From Chloroflexota bacterium (GTDB lineage: Bacteria; Chloroflexota; Anaerolineae; Anaerolineales; UBA4823), in the NCBI GenBank assembly GCA_012798185.1, contig JAAZNS010000208.1, positions 1 to 7,009 on the forward strand: a DNA stretch of 7,009 nucleotides, given 5' to 3'. The notes beneath the pieces were generated by a model. That model searched no databases, was not told where the DNA came from, and worked only from the letters and a program-made list of their open reading frames with translations. Made by a program: the position numbers and the translations under genes. Shown in pieces: positions 5,573 to 7,009 of the stretch (its first letter is position 1; every line of letters begins with the position of its first letter).

Positions 5573-6277
5573 ATGGCAGATCTTACTCAACGCGATATTA
5601 CCCGTCTTTATAACATGTTCTCTTCTTCGATTACAAATGTGGATTGCGGTGAAAAATGTGGCGTATACAATGCAAACCATGTTCCATTTTGTTGCGATAT
5701 ACGCTGTGTTATTCCATCTGTATATCCATGCGAATGGGAATATCTGAAATATAACACCGATCTCTGGCGTCCTCTCGAAAAAAATGACCGCTATGAAGAA
5801 ACTTTTAATAAATTACCCGAAAATCAAGTTCCGCTGATTTGTTTAGGATATCAAAAATGCCAGCGAAATTTTCGGTCACTTTCCTGCCGTTCGTTTCCAT
5901 TTTTCCCCTACATCGATCACCATGGATTATTTATCGGTTTATCATACTATTGGGAATATCAGGATCGTTGTTGGATTATCAATCACCTCTTTTCAGTCAC
6001 AACCCAATTTCGCGATGAATTTGTAGCTGCTTTTCAATATATTCTGGAAAGATCCGCTCAAGAATATGATATCTTCTACCATCAATCCATCATTATGCGG
6101 AGAGTTTTTGGTAGGATGAAGCGAGCTATCCCCTTGATTTCTCGTGAACCTACACAGGAGCTAATATTCTATAAAGTATCGCCTCGCACTGGTAGAATGC
6201 GCCGGGCGGATGGAAATAATTTCGGGAAATATGGATATTACTATTTTGCTGAAAAATTACCATTTCCAGATGAATGA
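5573..6277 (+). CDS. Cysteine-rich protein resembling the YkgJ/CxxCxxCC metal-binding families
   Basis: The 234-residue product has ten cysteines. Nine lie in the first 105 residues: Cys25 and Cys29 in DCGEKCG, the pair Cys40/41 in PFCCD, then Cys45, 53, 90, 96 and 105, the last within SCRSFPFFPY. A DCGxxCG...CC opening followed by a CRxFPxFPY segment resembles the poorly characterised YkgJ-like (CxxCxxCC) proteins, which are thought to bind zinc or an iron-sulfur cluster. Cys133 stands alone, and the C-terminal 90 residues, rich in Tyr, Phe and Arg, have no domain I recognise. There is no signal peptide or membrane helix, so it is probably cytoplasmic. The ATG at 5573 is the first start in the frame and has only a weak GAAG before it. 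The gene diverges from the UbiB-like kinase and converges on the TrpB-like gene. I assign no specific function. Confidence 0.82.
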   Translation: MADLTQRDITRLYNMFSSSITNVDCGEKCGVYNANHVPFCCDIRCVIPSVYPCEWEYLKYNTDLWRPLEKNDRYEETFNKLPENQVPLICLGYQKCQRNFRSLSCRSFPFFPYIDHHGLFIGLSYYWEYQDRCWIINHLFSVTTQFRDEFVAAFQYILERSAQEYDIFYHQSIIMRRVFGRMKRAIPLISREPTQELIFYKVSPRTGRMRRADGNNFGKYGYYYFAEKLPFPDE

Positions 6278-6280
6278 ATC

Positions 6281-6330
6281 AAAAACAAAGCGCAGCAAGA
6301 TAATAAAATTCCCCCTGGAATTGCTGCGCT
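6281..6330 (-). terminator. Terminator of the TrpB-like gene, in the convergent 3' region
   Basis: A perfect 10-bp stem (AGCGCAGCAA at 6289-6298 with its complement at 6321-6330) encloses a 22-base loop that can itself form a small TTCC/GGAA hairpin (6309-6312 with 6317-6320). Read on the minus strand the stem is followed by TTGTTTTTG, a usable U-tract, so it fits best as terminator of the TrpB-like gene ending at 6364. The plus-strand cysteine-cluster gene stops at 6277, but on that strand the sequence after the stem is a poor U-tract, so termination there would be weaker. Confidence 0.75.
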
Positions 6331-6363
6331 ATGTTTGGCAAGGTTTTAAATTAAATTATTAAC

Positions 6364-7009
6364 TCAAGCAACAAAACTTATTGTAGGTAAGGTATGCTTG
6401 GCTTTTTCCAATTCTTCAGCCGGAAATTCATAATCTTGTAATTGACCGCTGAAATATGACTGATAAGCAGCCATATCGAAATTCCCATGCCCGGATAGGT
6501 TGAATAGTATTACTCGTTTCTCACCCTTTTCTTTGGCATCTAACGCTTCGTCAATCACGGCGCGGATTGCATGAGCGCTTTCGGGAGCAGGAATGATCCC
6601 TTCACATTTCGCAAATTGAATGGCTGCTTCGAAAGTCGACAACTGCGGTACCGCTTTTGCTTGAATATACCCGGCATCGTATAAGGCACATAAACTAGGT
6701 GCCATACCATGGTATCTTAAACCACCAGCATGAATAGGTGCTGGGATGAAATCATGCCCTAATGTATGCATTTTTACGATCGGTGCCATTTTTGCAGAAT
6801 CACCATAATCGAAGGTATACATGCCGCGAGTTAGAGAAGGTGTTGCGGTTGGTTCAACAGCTAATAACTTCGTTGTTTTCCCCTTGGTGAGATTCTCTCT
6901 CAAGAATGGATACGCAATCCCGGCAAAATTCGATCCTCCCCCAACACAACCAACGACAACATCTGGATATTCACCAGCCATTTCCATTTGTTTTAGAGCC
7001 TCTTCACCA
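6364..7009 (-). CDS. trpB: TrpB-like PLP-dependent enzyme (TrpB2-type tryptophan synthase beta chain), C-terminal half
   Basis: The frame is open to the window edge and gives the last 214 residues of a protein that in this family is about 450 long; the ATG at 6987 is internal. Tryptophan synthase beta condenses indole with serine to make tryptophan, using pyridoxal phosphate in the cytoplasm. Seen here, in fragment numbering, are the phosphate-binding GGGSN (23-27), the GGLRYHGMAP segment (95-104) and long preceding loop characteristic of the TrpB2 subgroup, EGIIPAPESAHA (136-147), and SGHGNFD (172-178), where classical TrpB1 has SGRGDKD. TrpB2 enzymes often work without the alpha subunit and may salvage indole; whether trpA or the lysine-bearing N-terminal half is present cannot be seen. 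The gene has a hairpin terminator just downstream. Confidence 0.92.
   Translation of the reverse strand, partial: GEEALKQMEMAGEYPDVVVGCVGGGSNFAGIAYPFLRENLTKGKTTKLLAVEPTATPSLTRGMYTFDYGDSAKMAPIVKMHTLGHDFIPAPIHAGGLRYHGMAPSLCALYDAGYIQAKAVPQLSTFEAAIQFAKCEGIIPAPESAHAIRAVIDEALDAKEKGEKRVILFNLSGHGNFDMAAYQSYFSGQLQDYEFPAEELEKAKHTLPTISFVA

Noticed and set aside
5318..5680. Minus-strand open frame of 120 codons across the divergent promoter region
   Set aside because: It overlaps the starts of two well-supported genes and is explained by reading them in other frames.
6704..6715. TGGTAT -10-like hexamers on both strands at a palindromic ACCATGGT
   Set aside because: They lie inside the conserved TrpB2 coding sequence (YHGMAP) and show that this short motif also occurs by chance.

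Overview
The window looks like ordinary chromosomal DNA of moderate to low GC content from a bacterium. It most resembles the Chloroflexota, probably the Anaerolineae. The clues are a malate dehydrogenase of the Chloroflexus type, a zinc-ribbon/LysM envelope protein with Thr-Pro-rich linkers typical of that phylum, and a TrpB2-type enzyme. This placement is inferred from remembered family resemblance, not from a search. I see no mobile element, CRISPR array, tRNA or rRNA.

Left part (1-1522): the 5' end of hemW (minus strand, cut by the window edge) diverges from a gene for a membrane-anchored zinc-ribbon/LysM protein. About 100 bp of divergent promoter DNA lies between them. The LysM gene ends in a strong intrinsic terminator that is symmetric enough to act in both directions.

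Middle part (1724-5472, all minus strand): in transcription order come a UbiB/ABC1-type atypical kinase with two C-terminal membrane helices, a thioredoxin reductase (trxB) with its own promoter and Shine-Dalgarno, and malate dehydrogenase (mdh). The mdh start lies only 19 bases after the trxB stop, so trxB-mdh is very likely an operon. It pairs an NADPH-dependent thiol-redox enzyme with an NAD-dependent central-carbon dehydrogenase.

Right part (5473-7009): a second divergent promoter region of about 100 bp separates the kinase gene from a plus-strand gene for a ten-cysteine protein resembling the CxxCxxCC/YkgJ metal-binding cluster families. That gene converges on the 3' half of a TrpB2-type tryptophan synthase beta chain (minus strand, cut by the window edge). 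The two share a hairpin terminator.

The main recurrent signal is regulatory. Extended -10 elements (TGGTAT...) lie six or seven bases before the start codon of hemW and of the cysteine-cluster gene, and a TATAAT lies ten bases before the kinase ATG. This suggests leaderless or nearly leaderless mRNAs. I found no convincing new multi-gene system. The least understood gene is the cysteine-cluster protein at 5573-6277.
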